A DNA stretch of 64,000 nucleotides from CAJXMH01 sp040220135 (GTDB taxonomy: Bacteria; Bacteroidota; Bacteroidia; Flavobacteriales_E; Vicingaceae), in NCBI GenBank assembly GCA_040220135.1, contig JAVJTT010000025.1:132351-196350 (forward strand). The letters run 5' to 3'. The notes under the pieces were generated by a model. The model ran no database searches. It was given only the letters and a program-made list of their open reading frames with translations, and was not told the origin of the DNA. The first letter of the stretch is position 1, and each line of letters begins with the position of its first letter. Made by a program: the position numbers and the translations under genes. Positions 1 to 9,416 of this stretch are shown here, one piece after another.

Positions 1-32
1 GTTCAATTTAAGGCTTTTCTCAAAAGTATAAA

Positions 33-1883
33 ATGAAAAAACGACTCTTCACTCTTCTTTATCTTTTTCTCTCATTAGCTTTAGTTAGAGCTAATGAAAA
101 CCTTGAAAAACACAATTTAGAAGCCAAAGCTAAAAAGGCTTTAGTTGAGAAAAATGCAGATTCTGCTCGTTACTTTCTCCACCAGATTATAAGAAAATAC
201 CCGAAAGAAATAGTGATGGTAGCTAGGTCTTATAATAGTTTAGGAATGATTGACGTTCAAGAAGGTTTCACAAAGCGGGGTCTGGAATATTTACATAAAG
301 CTATTGATGCATTTGAAAAAAACAACAATGATACTCTCTTGGCCATAAGCCTATACAACACAGGTAAAAGCTATAAAATGCTAGCTCAGTATGACAAAGC
401 CGCTGAATTACTGCTTCGTGCTTTAGGTCTTTTTGAGGCTTTGGACAATCACTTTTATGCTTCGCTAACGAATAGTTCACTCGGAAATTTATATAAGGAA
501 TCAAACGATTTTGAAGTTGCTCTAAAGTTTCAAGATAAAGCCATTCAAATAGCACAAAAGACAGGTGACTCCTCTCGATTAGCGAAATTCCTTAACAACA
601 AAGGAAAAGTTTATACTGAAATGGAATTCTTTCAGGAGGCAATAAATTGCTTTGATTCCGCTTTAACGATCAAGAAATTAAAAGGCTTTGTTGCATCTTC
701 TGCCTATACTTTATACAATTTAGGAGAGGCTGAGTTTTTAAGGGGTAAATACCAAAAGGCAATCAACTATTTTAATCAAGCACTAGGTATTCATGAAAAT
801 TCTAAAAATAAAAGAGAAATCGCATACACCTACAACTTCTTAGGAAAAGCTTACAGTCGAATAAATGAAAAAAAGAAAAGCCTAAGCTTTCTAAATAAAG
901 CCCAAATTATAGCTGCGGAGTTAGATATGAACGACTTGCTTTTAAGCAATTATGAAGCCTTTTATCAATTATATGATAGTACAAATGATCTAAAAAATGC
1001 TTTAGCTAGCTACAAAAAATACAATCAGAAATACAAAGAGGTTATTGATCAAAAGAAGCAAGAAAAAATAAAGGAACTTCAAATAAAGTATGAAGTTGAA
1101 AAAAAGGAGCAAGAAAATAAACTTCTGATACAGAAAGCAGAAATAAATAAACTAAAAATTAATAAACAAGAAAACTCAATTTGGTTTTGGAGGTGGATTA
1201 CTGTAATGGCATTTGTATTAATCCTATTCGTTTTGGTTTTAAGTCGTAAGTATTACACCCTCTTTGAAAAGGAAAAAAGACTAGCCAAAATGGAGAAAGA
1301 CCTAAACATTGAACAGCACCATAGAATAAAGAATCACCTTCAAGTTTTAGCTGGAATACTGAGTTTTCAGCAACGAAAAATACAGGACCATACAGCGAAG
1401 GAGGTAATCTTAGAAAGTAGGAATCGGGTTAATGTTATAAAAATGTTACATCAACATTTTTATCAAAATGAAATCTATGATGGAACTGCTATACAAATGC
1501 ATAGCTATCTGAAAGACATCATAGAAAATCTAATTTTACTTTTCGACAAGCGGGAAATTAAGACTGATTTAAAAATTAGTGATGTTGCGCTATCTCCTGA
1601 CAAAGCCCTACCGCTTGGACTAATCATAAATGAGATCATCAGTAATGCGTTAAAGTATGGCCTGAATCAAAATAAGAAATCTTGTTTGACAGTTCTTTTT
1701 ACGGAAGAAAATCGACAAATAACTTTAATTATTGAAGATAATGGAAATGGCTTTAAAAGTCTAACTGGTATTGACGCCTCTATAGGCCTAAATTTAATAG
1801 ATCAATTAATTGATCAAATGGACGCCAAGCTAGAAAGAAACTTTAGATCAGGGACACAGTATGTCATAAAATTTAAAAGTTAA
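33..1883 (+). CDS. TPR-containing sensor histidine kinase, HisKA_2 type
   Basis: Membrane-anchored sensor kinase of 616 residues. An N-terminal signal-like segment (residues 1-20) precedes a periplasmic array of TPR repeats (about 30-335), a coiled coil (335-380), one membrane segment (about 384-404) and a cytoplasmic kinase. The phosphoacceptor region reads EQHHRIKNHLQVL with H430 as the likely phosphorylated His, which is the HisKA_2 form. The N box is around N533 and the G1 box is D569-N-G-N-G. Family knowledge: such TPR kinases in Bacteroidota phosphorylate response regulators encoded elsewhere; none is adjacent here. The gene stands alone and converges on the next gene with a strong hairpin between them. 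Confidence 0.9.
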   Translation: MKKRLFTLLYLFLSLALVRANENLEKHNLEAKAKKALVEKNADSARYFLHQIIRKYPKEIVMVARSYNSLGMIDVQEGFTKRGLEYLHKAIDAFEKNNNDTLLAISLYNTGKSYKMLAQYDKAAELLLRALGLFEALDNHFYASLTNSSLGNLYKESNDFEVALKFQDKAIQIAQKTGDSSRLAKFLNNKGKVYTEMEFFQEAINCFDSALTIKKLKGFVASSAYTLYNLGEAEFLRGKYQKAINYFNQALGIHENSKNKREIAYTYNFLGKAYSRINEKKKSLSFLNKAQIIAAELDMNDLLLSNYEAFYQLYDSTNDLKNALASYKKYNQKYKEVIDQKKQEKIKELQIKYEVEKKEQENKLLIQKAEINKLKINKQENSIWFWRWITVMAFVLILFVLVLSRKYYTLFEKEKRLAKMEKDLNIEQHHRIKNHLQVLAGILSFQQRKIQDHTAKEVILESRNRVNVIKMLHQHFYQNEIYDGTAIQMHSYLKDIIENLILLFDKREIKTDLKISDVALSPDKALPLGLIINEIISNALKYGLNQNKKSCLTVLFTEENRQITLIIEDNGNGFKSLTGIDASIGLNLIDQLIDQMDAKLERNFRSGTQYVIKFKS

Positions 1884-1910
1884 TGTGGAAGAGCAAGTTG
1901 CTCTTCCACA
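1884..1910. terminator. Bidirectional hairpin between convergent genes
   Basis: Perfect inverted repeat with 13-bp arms (TGTGGAAGAGCAA and its complement) around a single central base, placed directly after the kinase stop codon and before the end of the convergent lipoprotein gene. It has no long T-run but the position suits a shared terminator. Confidence 0.65.
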
Positions 1911-1921
1911 TATTAGCTACT

Positions 1922-2335
1922 TTAGTGCTCCATGCTTATGGTAACTGGGTTTGCATTTGGAAAACTGTAGTTTATTGATTCTACAGTTTGGTAGCCGCTA
2001 GCAGTAACAATGAAAGAATAGTCCGCACTATCATTTTCAAATTGAAACTCTCCCTCAACATTTGTAAAGGCTGTATCTAATGGGTTAACTTGATTTGCAT
2101 CGTACAATACAACTCTTGCATTAGAAATTCGACTTGGAGAGGAGAGCTCTTGCACTACCCCATAAATGATTATCCATTCCTCTTCTTCACCACCTCCATC
2201 TTTTTGGAATCGACTTTGCTTCTTTTGAGAAGTTTCTGTTTTTATCTTTCCTGGTGTAATGTTTTCCTCTTCACAGCTTGTTAAAACAAGAACTGAAGAA
2301 AAAAGAACTGCAATAATTAGCGTTAAACTTTTCAT
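1922..2335 (-). CDS. Small lipoprotein with carboxypeptidase-regulatory-like domain
   Basis: 137-residue lipoprotein. The signal peptide ends in the lipobox LTSC (Cys about residue 21), followed by an acidic and Gln/Lys-rich linker with GGGEEEE. Residues 60-137 form a beta-sandwich typical of the carboxypeptidase regulatory (transthyretin-like) fold, with features such as YGVV, VVLYDAN, GEFQF and VTASGYQT. These domains are common in Bacteroidota surface proteins and have no catalytic role of their own. Specific function unknown. Confidence 0.75.
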   Translation of the reverse strand: MKSLTLIIAVLFSSVLVLTSCEEENITPGKIKTETSQKKQSRFQKDGGGEEEEWIIIYGVVQELSSPSRISNARVVLYDANQVNPLDTAFTNVEGEFQFENDSADYSFIVTASGYQTVESINYSFPNANPVTISMEH

Positions 2336-2738
2336 AACTTAAAGTTTTGTGATCCGGCCCTTAATTGGCATAAGTATCCTATTCAGCTAAAAGCCGGATC
2401 TGGTTTAAAATTGATTTTTAGATGTGCGGCCGCACAGTTGGGAAGGGATGAGTCACTGCTTCTACTCGAAATCATTTTACTTCCCATCAATCAAGTAGAA
2501 AGCAGATTTCTCATCTGTTTATCAGAAGCCGTTTTAGGTTTGTTACCTTTCAATGGCACTTTCAGTGAATAATTAAATACTAAAGTGCTTAACAAGTTGA
2601 CTGAAAACAGTCTTTGGCTTCAAACAACAGTTCAAAGGTTCATAGAATGTCAGGAGTAATAATTCGGGAGGGCTCGGGAGGTCAGATATTTGGCCCTATT
2701 TCTCTTTGATTTTGTTTGAAATTGTTAGTTTTAAAAGC
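2336..2738. other. Intergenic region with an 8-bp inverted repeat
   Basis: About 400 bases without a gene. An inverted repeat GATCCGGC/GCCGGATC (2351-2358 and 2393-2400) lies just upstream of the divergent lipoprotein gene and could be a leader hairpin. Nothing else recognisable was seen. Confidence 0.4.
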
Positions 2739-3461
2739 ATGGATATCAACGCAGATTTAGGTGAAGGAGCGGGAAATGACGAAGCGATTATGCCTTTGAT
2801 CTCTTCTTGCAACATTGCTTGTGGCGGTCATGCCGGTGATGAGGAAAGTATTCGAAAAACCATTCGCTTGACCCAACAACACAATGTTAAAGTTGGAGCA
2901 CATCCCGCCTACCCTAATCGCAAAAATTTTGGACGAAAGCGTTTAGATATAAGTCCACAAGATTTTGAAAGCTCATTGCGAGGGCAGCTACAGCTCTTCC
3001 AAAAAATTTGTTCCGAAGAAGGGGTTGAAATCCACCACATTAAACCCCATGGTGCTTTGTATAATCAAGGAGCCAATCGAGAAGATGATGTGGAAGTCAT
3101 GCTGAAGGTATTTTCTGAGCTACTACCTGAAATGAAAATATACTTACAAGACAACTCTTTGCTGTATCAAAAAGCCAAGCAGCACTTCCCTATTTGCTTA
3201 GAAGCCTTTGTCGACCGAAAATATGCTGATGGAAATTCGTTGGTAAATAGAAGTCACGACCAAGCTTTGATAACAGAACCAAAAGAAGCTTGGCAGCAGT
3301 TGTATGACATTTACAAGCAACAAGAAGTTACTGATATAAGGGGCAATCAACATCATTTAAAAGCGCACACTTTTTGTATTCATGGTGATCATGCGGCATC
3401 TATTGATATCTTAACTTTCATACATGAACAATTGAAAGTAAATGACATTGCACTGGCATGA
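2739..3461 (+). CDS. pxpA: 5-oxoprolinase subunit A (LamB/YcsF family)
   Basis: 240-residue subunit of the ATP-dependent 5-oxoprolinase PxpABC, which opens 5-oxoproline to glutamate. The diagnostic N-terminus MDINADLGEG fixes the start at ATG 2739; a TTG 33 bases upstream is in frame but would add a non-homologous extension. Conserved family blocks include CNIACGGHAGD, VGAHPAYPNR and HIKPHGALYN, with His and Asp residues expected at the active site. Length fits the family (about 245-255). The stop overlaps the start of pxpB by 4 bases (ATGA), so the two are translationally coupled. Confidence 0.93.
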   Translation: MDINADLGEGAGNDEAIMPLISSCNIACGGHAGDEESIRKTIRLTQQHNVKVGAHPAYPNRKNFGRKRLDISPQDFESSLRGQLQLFQKICSEEGVEIHHIKPHGALYNQGANREDDVEVMLKVFSELLPEMKIYLQDNSLLYQKAKQHFPICLEAFVDRKYADGNSLVNRSHDQALITEPKEAWQQLYDIYKQQEVTDIRGNQHHLKAHTFCIHGDHAASIDILTFIHEQLKVNDIALA

Positions 3462-4135
3462 AGGTAAACCTTAAAAAAGTCGGAACACACTGCTTGATTT
3501 TGCAATGGGAGGAAACTATACCGCAGCAAATGCAGGCGGTTCAGACCTACATAAAAGACAAGTTCGATAAAGATGTTTTGGAAATGGTGCCAACGTATCG
3601 TGAGCTAGCTCTCTACCTACATTTTGAAAGCGATATATATGCACTAAAAGAAAGCTTAGAGGCAAACCTCCCCAAAATAGAAGTCAACCGAAGTCAAGAG
3701 GATGGTCAGGTATTTCAAATTCCGGTTTGTTACAGCCCAAAGTATGGAATGGATCTTAAGCCTTTAGCAAAAGCCAAAGAACTCAGTGTTGCAGAGCTAA
3801 TCGAACGGCATACAGCGCCCACTTATCAGATTCACTTTTTGGGTTTTTTACCTGGCTTTCCCTATTTAAGTGGGCTAGATGAGAAGCTACAGCATTCGCG
3901 TTTAGAAAGTCCTCGCCAAAAGATTCCGGCCGGTTCGGTGGGTATTGCCGGCACGCAGACGGGTATTTATCCTCATTCATCGCCGGGTGGTTGGAACTTG
4001 ATTGGTAGAACTCCGCTTAAACTGTTTGACATTGAGCAAAGTCCTCCTGCTCTCTTGAAGCCCATGCAGAAATTGAAATTTTATGCCATTAGTGAAAAGG
4101 AGTTTGAGGAAAAAGAAAAAGAGTTGAAAAGGTGA
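3458..4135 (+). CDS. pxpB: 5-oxoprolinase subunit B (KipI/allophanate hydrolase subunit 1 family)
   Basis: 225-residue subunit. The C-terminal half has the family hallmark FLPGFPYLSGLD (about residues 128-139), then PRQKIPAGSVGIAG and SSPGGWNLIGRTPL, as in KipI/PxpB. It works with PxpC in the ATP-dependent kinase part of 5-oxoprolinase. Homologues were once described as KipI, the inhibitor of the KinA kinase in Bacillus, but adjacency to pxpA and pxpC supports the metabolic role. It overlaps pxpA by 4 bases. The expected partner pxpC does not follow directly; about 600 bases of repeats intervene. Confidence 0.92.
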   Translation: MKVNLKKVGTHCLILQWEETIPQQMQAVQTYIKDKFDKDVLEMVPTYRELALYLHFESDIYALKESLEANLPKIEVNRSQEDGQVFQIPVCYSPKYGMDLKPLAKAKELSVAELIERHTAPTYQIHFLGFLPGFPYLSGLDEKLQHSRLESPRQKIPAGSVGIAGTQTGIYPHSSPGGWNLIGRTPLKLFDIEQSPPALLKPMQKLKFYAISEKEFEEKEKELKR

Positions 4136-4730
4136 AGAGTTGAATAGAATAAGAGATAAAAAGTTGAAAAGTAACTTGTCAACTAGATTGTCCCGATTAA
4201 TTAGAATGTCTGTCTGCCTCAGGCAGATATCGAGAACAACAAGCGGATAAGTGAAAATACCATGATGCTGAACCGCAAAGAACACAAAGAAGCCTCTAAG
4301 TGCGCTAAGAATTAAACTTTGAGAACTTATCTAGAGCTTGGAGCCCTTTGTGGTAAATCAAAAAGAGGAAGAGTTGAATAGTTAAAGAGTATAAATATGA
4401 GAAAGTAGCTTGTCCGTTCGAGTGATCCCGAAACTTCGGGATTGTATCGAGAACGACAAGTGGATAAATAATAAAACTAGATGCTAAACCGTAAAGAACA
4501 CAAAGAAGACACAAAGTGCATTAAGTACAGTTACTTTGAGAACTTAGCGGAAACTTAGCGCCCTTTGAGGTTAGAATAAGAGTTGAAGAGTTGAAAAGAT
4601 GAAAAGTTAAAAAGGAGCTTGTCCGTTCGACAGGCCCGATTTATTAAGATGCCTGCCCGGATGAACTCTGTTAAGACGGGTATCGAGAACAACAAGCAGA
4701 AATAGAGCTTAGAACTAATAAGTTTACAAG
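4136..4730. repeat. Alternating palindromic repeats between pxpB and pxpC
   Basis: Non-coding block built from two repeated modules. Module 1 starts CTTGT, carries TATCGAGAAC near its end and closes ACAAG (4175-4241, 4409-4460, 4618-4696), each preceded by GAGTTGAAAAG-like stutters. Module 2 starts ACCGCAAAGAACACAAAGAAG-like and ends CCCTTTGTGGT-like, its approximate reverse complement (about 4268-4352 and 4482-4572). Both modules can fold as imperfect hairpins, like REP-type elements. No protein-coding content was seen. Confidence 0.8.
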
Positions 4731-5570
4731 ATGATCGAAGTAAAAAAAGCAGGCATATTAAGCAGTCTACAAGACCGTGGTCGCTTTGGTTACCGCGACC
4801 AAGGGGTGCCTCTTAGCGGTGCTATGGATCAGTACTCTGCCGCTTTTGCCAATCAATTGCTAGGCAACAAAGCTGATCGTGCAGTATTGGAATTTGCTTT
4901 GCAAGGTCCTACTCTATTTTTCAATGAAGCTTGTAAGATTGTAATCTGTGGAGCAGACTGGCAAGTTGAATTAAATGGAAATGCCATCGACTTAAATACC
5001 GTGATTGAGGTACCCGATCAATCTACTTTAAAATGTAAAGGCGTAAAATCTGGTATATATGGCTACTTAGCCGTGCAAAATGGGTTTAGGGAAGAGAAAG
5101 TACTTGGTAGCTACAGTTATTACCAAGGAATAACTTCAAAGGCAAAGATCGAAAAAGGACAAGTTCTAAAATTTAGGGATAGCTATGATACCTCGCAGCA
5201 ACATGCTTCGGTATCTTTTCAAGCTGACTTGATTGCTGCATCTAAACTAGCTGTCACTAAAGGACCTGAGTTTGATCAATTGAATGGTGAGCTAATGGAA
5301 TTATTGTTCAATAGAGAGTTCATCATTTCCAAAGACAGCAACCGCATGGCCTATACTTTAAATCATGAGCTTGAGCTTTCAGCTGAAGAGATTACTACAG
5401 CTCCAGTTCAGCCGGGAACGGTTCAGCTTACCCCTTCCGGAAAATTAGTGGTGTTAATGCGCGATGCGCAAACTACCGGTGGTTACGCTAGAATCTTACA
5501 ACTCACCCCTATGGGGGTCAATCAATTGGCGCAGAAACGGCCGGGAGAGAAAGTATCTTTTCAGCTCTAA
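4731..5570 (+). CDS. pxpC: 5-oxoprolinase subunit C (KipA/biotin-dependent carboxylase-like family)
   Basis: 279-residue third subunit of PxpABC. The family signature SSLQDRGRFGYRDQGVPLSG lies at residues 11-30, followed by AMDQYSAAFANQLLGN. Near the C-terminus are SGKLVVLMRDAQTTGGYARI and GEKVSFQL, also diagnostic. It is slightly shorter than many homologues (about 290-330) but both ends look complete. It lies on the same strand as pxpA and pxpB but is separated from pxpB by palindromic repeats, so it may be transcribed by read-through or its own promoter. Confidence 0.92.
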   Translation: MIEVKKAGILSSLQDRGRFGYRDQGVPLSGAMDQYSAAFANQLLGNKADRAVLEFALQGPTLFFNEACKIVICGADWQVELNGNAIDLNTVIEVPDQSTLKCKGVKSGIYGYLAVQNGFREEKVLGSYSYYQGITSKAKIEKGQVLKFRDSYDTSQQHASVSFQADLIAASKLAVTKGPEFDQLNGELMELLFNREFIISKDSNRMAYTLNHELELSAEEITTAPVQPGTVQLTPSGKLVVLMRDAQTTGGYARILQLTPMGVNQLAQKRPGEKVSFQL

Positions 5571-5652
5571 ACTATATAAATCATTAATATCAATGATTGA
5601 CATGGCTTAGAAATAGAAGAAAATTTATGGGACTAATCAATTAGCCCCTGTC

Positions 5653-7257
5653 ATGAAAAAGTTCAACTCCATTTTTCTCTCTTTAATTTGTCTTGCCTTT
5701 TCCACAATATTAGCAACTAGCTCAGTTTTAGCCCAAGCGCCCAATGGCTTTAATTACCAAGCAGCAATCCGAAATGCTGACGGTTCAGTTAAAAACCAAG
5801 AAAATGTAAAAATGGAGTTTTCCATCCTCCAAGGTTCAACAAGCGGAACAGTTCTTTACCGAGAAAGTCAAACCTTAACCACCAACGACTATGGATTAGT
5901 AGATCATGTAATTGGTGAAGGCACTGTTATTTCTGGAAACTTTTCATCCATCAATTGGTCATCCGGCAGTAAGTTCTTGAAAGTTGAACTAGAAGAAGGT
6001 ACCTCCTTGACAACCATTAGCAATTCAAAATTGCAAAGTGTTCCCTTTGCCATGTTTGCCGCTCAAGCTCCGAGCAGTGGGGGTTCTGGACAATGGAGTG
6101 CGAATGGCGCTAACATCAGTAACAATAATTCAGGGAATGTTGGCATTGGAACTAATTCGCCGACAGAAATGCTTCACATGAGAAACCAAAATGGAAATAC
6201 GGTGCTTCGAATTGAAAATCCCACTCCAGTTTTTGAAAGTAGAATCGAATTAGTTAAAAATAACTTAGGTACCGCCACCCTTGGTTATGTGCAAGGCGAT
6301 GCGCATATACGCATGCAGACAGATGGGAATGACATTATCTTTCAACCCAACCAAAGTGAAGCCATGCGGATGAAGCCTAATGGTAATATTGGAATTGGTT
6401 CAGTAAACCCCTCTTCACCTTTAACGGTTTACGGCTCAGACAAGCCGATTAAATTTGGAGAAACTACCAATAGCAGCACACACGCATTTCTAACGGCGAA
6501 TTCAAATTATTTTGGATTCCAAAACAGTAATGGCGACAATGTACTATCTGTTCGTCAGTCAAGCGGCAATGTAGGGATTGGAATCACAAACCCAAGTTAC
6601 CCTTTAACCATTAGAAATGCATCAGATGGTATTGACGTAGCTGTCAACTCTTCATCGGCTGGTGATTTCGTCTTTATTGCTCGGTCAAACTTCGGAGTAT
6701 TGACAGGACTTGCGGTAAAAGCAAACGGAAATGTTGGGGTTAACACTACCGTTCCTTCCACGGCATTTCATGTTCGACACCCTAGTAGCAGCTCTCAAGG
6801 ACTTTCTATTAGTAATGCACAGGACAATGATCGCTGGCACTTACACTGCGCCGGTTCCAATACTTTAAACTTGTATTACAACAACTCATTCCGTGGATCT
6901 TTTAGTTCCACAAGTGGCGCCTACTCTTCTGCTTCTGATGAAAGGCTGAAAGAAAACATTAAGCCCCTGGAAAACGTGCTTGACAAAGTATTGAAGCTTA
7001 AGGTTAACCGCTACAATTTTAAAGAAGACAAAAGTCAAGAGTCGCAAATTGGTTTGTTAGCACAAGAAAGTGATCTGTTATTTCCGGAATTTATTCAAAA
7101 ACCAGAAGATAGCGAGCAAGATGTTTACAGAGTAAATTATGCCGGCTTCAGTATGCTCGCTATAAAAGCCATTCAAGAACAAGAAATAAAAATTGAAGCC
7201 TTGGAAGATAGAATTGCCAAGCTGGAAGCTTTGATCAAGCAATCAACCGCAGAGTAA
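5653..7257 (+). CDS. Tail-fibre-domain (S74 chaperone) secreted protein
   Basis: 534 residues with a signal peptide (residues 1-27, ending SVLAQA). A beta-rich N-terminal region (about 28-135) precedes repeated segments with the pattern NVGIGTNSPT/NIGIGSVNPS/NVGIGITNPS, typical of trimeric beta-helical fibres. The C-terminal part from about residue 428, starting ASDERLKENIKPLENVLDKV, is the Peptidase S74 intramolecular chaperone seen in endosialidases and tail fibres, ending in a coiled coil (EQEIKIEALEDRIAKLEAL). In Bacteroidota such proteins are exported surface proteins, not phage genes, and no phage genes surround it. Confidence 0.85.
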   Translation: MKKFNSIFLSLICLAFSTILATSSVLAQAPNGFNYQAAIRNADGSVKNQENVKMEFSILQGSTSGTVLYRESQTLTTNDYGLVDHVIGEGTVISGNFSSINWSSGSKFLKVELEEGTSLTTISNSKLQSVPFAMFAAQAPSSGGSGQWSANGANISNNNSGNVGIGTNSPTEMLHMRNQNGNTVLRIENPTPVFESRIELVKNNLGTATLGYVQGDAHIRMQTDGNDIIFQPNQSEAMRMKPNGNIGIGSVNPSSPLTVYGSDKPIKFGETTNSSTHAFLTANSNYFGFQNSNGDNVLSVRQSSGNVGIGITNPSYPLTIRNASDGIDVAVNSSSAGDFVFIARSNFGVLTGLAVKANGNVGVNTTVPSTAFHVRHPSSSSQGLSISNAQDNDRWHLHCAGSNTLNLYYNNSFRGSFSSTSGAYSSASDERLKENIKPLENVLDKVLKLKVNRYNFKEDKSQESQIGLLAQESDLLFPEFIQKPEDSEQDVYRVNYAGFSMLAIKAIQEQEIKIEALEDRIAKLEALIKQSTAE

Positions 7258-7275
7258 TCCCTTAAACCTCTTATC

Positions 7276-7770
7276 ATGAAAAGCTTTTACACTTTCCTTT
7301 TTACGCTATTACTTTCTGCTTCTGCTTTTAGCCAGATCATAGAAAGAAACACGCTTGGTGCTAATGGATTAACATACACGAGTTCTTCGGTAGTTGTTTC
7401 CCATACAGTTGGAGACCTTAGCATAGGCTCTTTCTCCAATTCTACAGTAAGCGTACTGGAAGGGTTTCAACAAAACTCTCCTAGCACTACCCATCTAAAC
7501 AAGAAAAATATCAAGGTAGAAATAAAGGTTTTCCCCAACCCAACTTCCCAATTCCTCGACATTCAATTAATAAGCAAGAAAGCAGTTGCCCTTAGCATTG
7601 AAGTAAGAGACCTTCACGGTAAACTAATTCAAACCAAAGGCCTAAACGCAGCTGCTAATGTTTTGCAAAGTGAAAACCTAGACCTATCAAACCTTAGCTC
7701 GGGATACTATTTGGTGTCTCTAGTTTCAGCAGGAATCTCTTTAGGAGAAGCAAAAATTGTAAAAAAATAA
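7276..7770 (+). CDS. Secreted protein with T9SS type A sorting domain
   Basis: 164 residues: signal peptide (1-19, ending ASAFSQ), a short region (20-75) beginning IIERNTLGANGLTY, and a C-terminal sorting domain (about 85-164) with VFPNPTSQFLDIQL, SIEVRDLHGKL and LSSGYYLVSL. Type A domains direct cargo through the Bacteroidota type IX secretion system. It starts 18 bases after the S74 protein and is probably in the same transcript. The mature part is too small to assign a function. Confidence 0.85.
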   Translation: MKSFYTFLFTLLLSASAFSQIIERNTLGANGLTYTSSSVVVSHTVGDLSIGSFSNSTVSVLEGFQQNSPSTTHLNKKNIKVEIKVFPNPTSQFLDIQLISKKAVALSIEVRDLHGKLIQTKGLNAAANVLQSENLDLSNLSSGYYLVSLVSAGISLGEAKIVKK

Positions 7771-7872
7771 AGGCCAATATTTTGGCTAAAGCCTCCAACC
7801 CAACTTGTGCTAGAGCAAAGCCAAAGTCTAAGGCTAAGTACTACAACTTTATCAGTTGGTATAGCCACCGGC

Positions 7873-9318
7873 TTATCGTACGATCATTTTAGCACTGATT
7901 CTTTCACCATGAGCTTGGCTCAGTTGAAGGAAATAAACTCCAGAAGGCACATCTAAATTCAAATTCACTTTCTTTTGATTCAAATAATGAGCTTCGTGTA
8001 TAAGCTGACCCGTATTATTTCTTACCCCCAGATAAACACTTCCTTTAAAAGGGCTTAAGTCAATTGTAAAGTTTCCATTTGTAGGATTTGGGAAAACCTT
8101 CACTTGGTTAAGGGCTAGAGCTTGCTTTTCCGGAACAGAAGTTAACAAAGTGTCATAAAGATTGGGGCGATAAACTCTCAAAACAGAACGCATTAAGTTC
8201 ACTTGTCCTTTGGTAAATGAATTTTGGCAAGCCCCGCTTGAATAGTCCATGTAATTTTCAACCATATTATTTAAATCTAAATTGTTGATGGTATCCAAAC
8301 AGCTGTTTGTGTTAAAGTTACAAGCCCAGTTGCTAGAAGCATCGCTTCTTGGAGTATCTTGAATGAAATCATCTTCACTGCAGTTTCCATCTCCCCAAAT
8401 GTGTCGTAAGCCAAGGTAATGACCTACTTCATGAACCATTACTTTTCCATCTGTTACTACTCCATTAAAGCTTTGGTAGGGCGCAGGAAGTTGGTTAGGA
8501 TTATTACTTCCCACATTTACGTAATGAATCAATACTCCCTGCTCGTAAGGTGCAATAGAGTTTAACACAGAAGCCGGCCAATTAACATGGTTGAGGGGTG
8601 GAGTTGCTAAAGCAAAGAAGACAAGCTCTTCAAAATTGTTGAATTGAGGCTCGAAAATTCTGAGATCTCCCATCCACACATTGAGGTACTCATTGGTGTT
8701 CCATGGGTCTTTACCGCCCAAACTGTCTGACGTTAAGCGGAAATAATTGTAGTACAAACTATCATTTACCCATTGTGTAATTTGCTGATTTTGACCTGGT
8801 CCGTAAGGTAAAACACCTCCAAAATGAGTAATACTAGTATTGGTTCTGCTTATTCCATTAGTCGGATTACCAGCCGGATCAAAGTCTGCCAATTTAAATT
8901 CTATTTTACTATCACCCACTAAGGGTTTAAAGTCAACCCTTGTGTTTGCGGTATCGGCATTTTGCCTTCTAAAACTCTCATTTAATATTTGAAGCTGATT
9001 AAAGATGACCGAATCCGGTATGTTTTCTTGACTATTGTTGTAAACCACATGAAAAACTACCGGAATGGTAAGTATAGTAGCGCTACTCTTTGACTGCTTT
9101 TGCTGCTTGATTATGTTATTGACTTGTTTAAGCAATTGGTCGGATAACTCCATAAAGCTCGCTTCCTCCTGCTCTACTTTTTCCATAAAATAATGGGCAC
9201 CACATTCAGGAAATGTTGAGGCTGAAGAATTGATTTGGTTAGATACAACACCTTGAGCATTAAGCGTAAAAGCAAAAATTGATGCTGCAGCAATAAGGAG
9301 AATTTGTTTTTTCATCAT
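7873..9318 (-). CDS. Secreted M43-family zinc metalloprotease with T9SS sorting domain
   Basis: 481 residues. A signal peptide (1-21) and propeptide precede the catalytic domain from about residue 80 (TIPVVFHVVYNN). The zinc site HEVGHYLGLRH gives ligands H296, H300 and H306 with E297 as catalytic base, and the Met-turn is around M357 (NYMDYSSGACQ). Cysteines around residues 313-340 suggest disulphides, as in pappalysin/ulilysin-type M43 proteases. The C-terminal domain (about 405-481) has KVFPNPTNGNFTIDLS and GVYFLQL, a type A T9SS signal. It probably acts outside the cell or on the surface. Transcribed alone. Confidence 0.92.
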   Translation of the reverse strand: MMKKQILLIAAASIFAFTLNAQGVVSNQINSSASTFPECGAHYFMEKVEQEEASFMELSDQLLKQVNNIIKQQKQSKSSATILTIPVVFHVVYNNSQENIPDSVIFNQLQILNESFRRQNADTANTRVDFKPLVGDSKIEFKLADFDPAGNPTNGISRTNTSITHFGGVLPYGPGQNQQITQWVNDSLYYNYFRLTSDSLGGKDPWNTNEYLNVWMGDLRIFEPQFNNFEELVFFALATPPLNHVNWPASVLNSIAPYEQGVLIHYVNVGSNNPNQLPAPYQSFNGVVTDGKVMVHEVGHYLGLRHIWGDGNCSEDDFIQDTPRSDASSNWACNFNTNSCLDTINNLDLNNMVENYMDYSSGACQNSFTKGQVNLMRSVLRVYRPNLYDTLLTSVPEKQALALNQVKVFPNPTNGNFTIDLSPFKGSVYLGVRNNTGQLIHEAHYLNQKKVNLNLDVPSGVYFLQLSQAHGERISAKMIVR

Positions 9319-9416
9319 GCAATAAATAAATGTTAAGAATCAAAGATAAAGGGAATTTTGTTTAAAAACATAAAGGCAAAACCTAAAATCGGTCCATTTA
9401 AGTTTGATTTTTGCGC

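Noticed and set aside
5653..7257. Prophage tail-fibre gene
   Set aside because: The S74 chaperone domain is common in Bacteroidota surface proteins; neighbours are ordinary genes and no phage functions are nearby.
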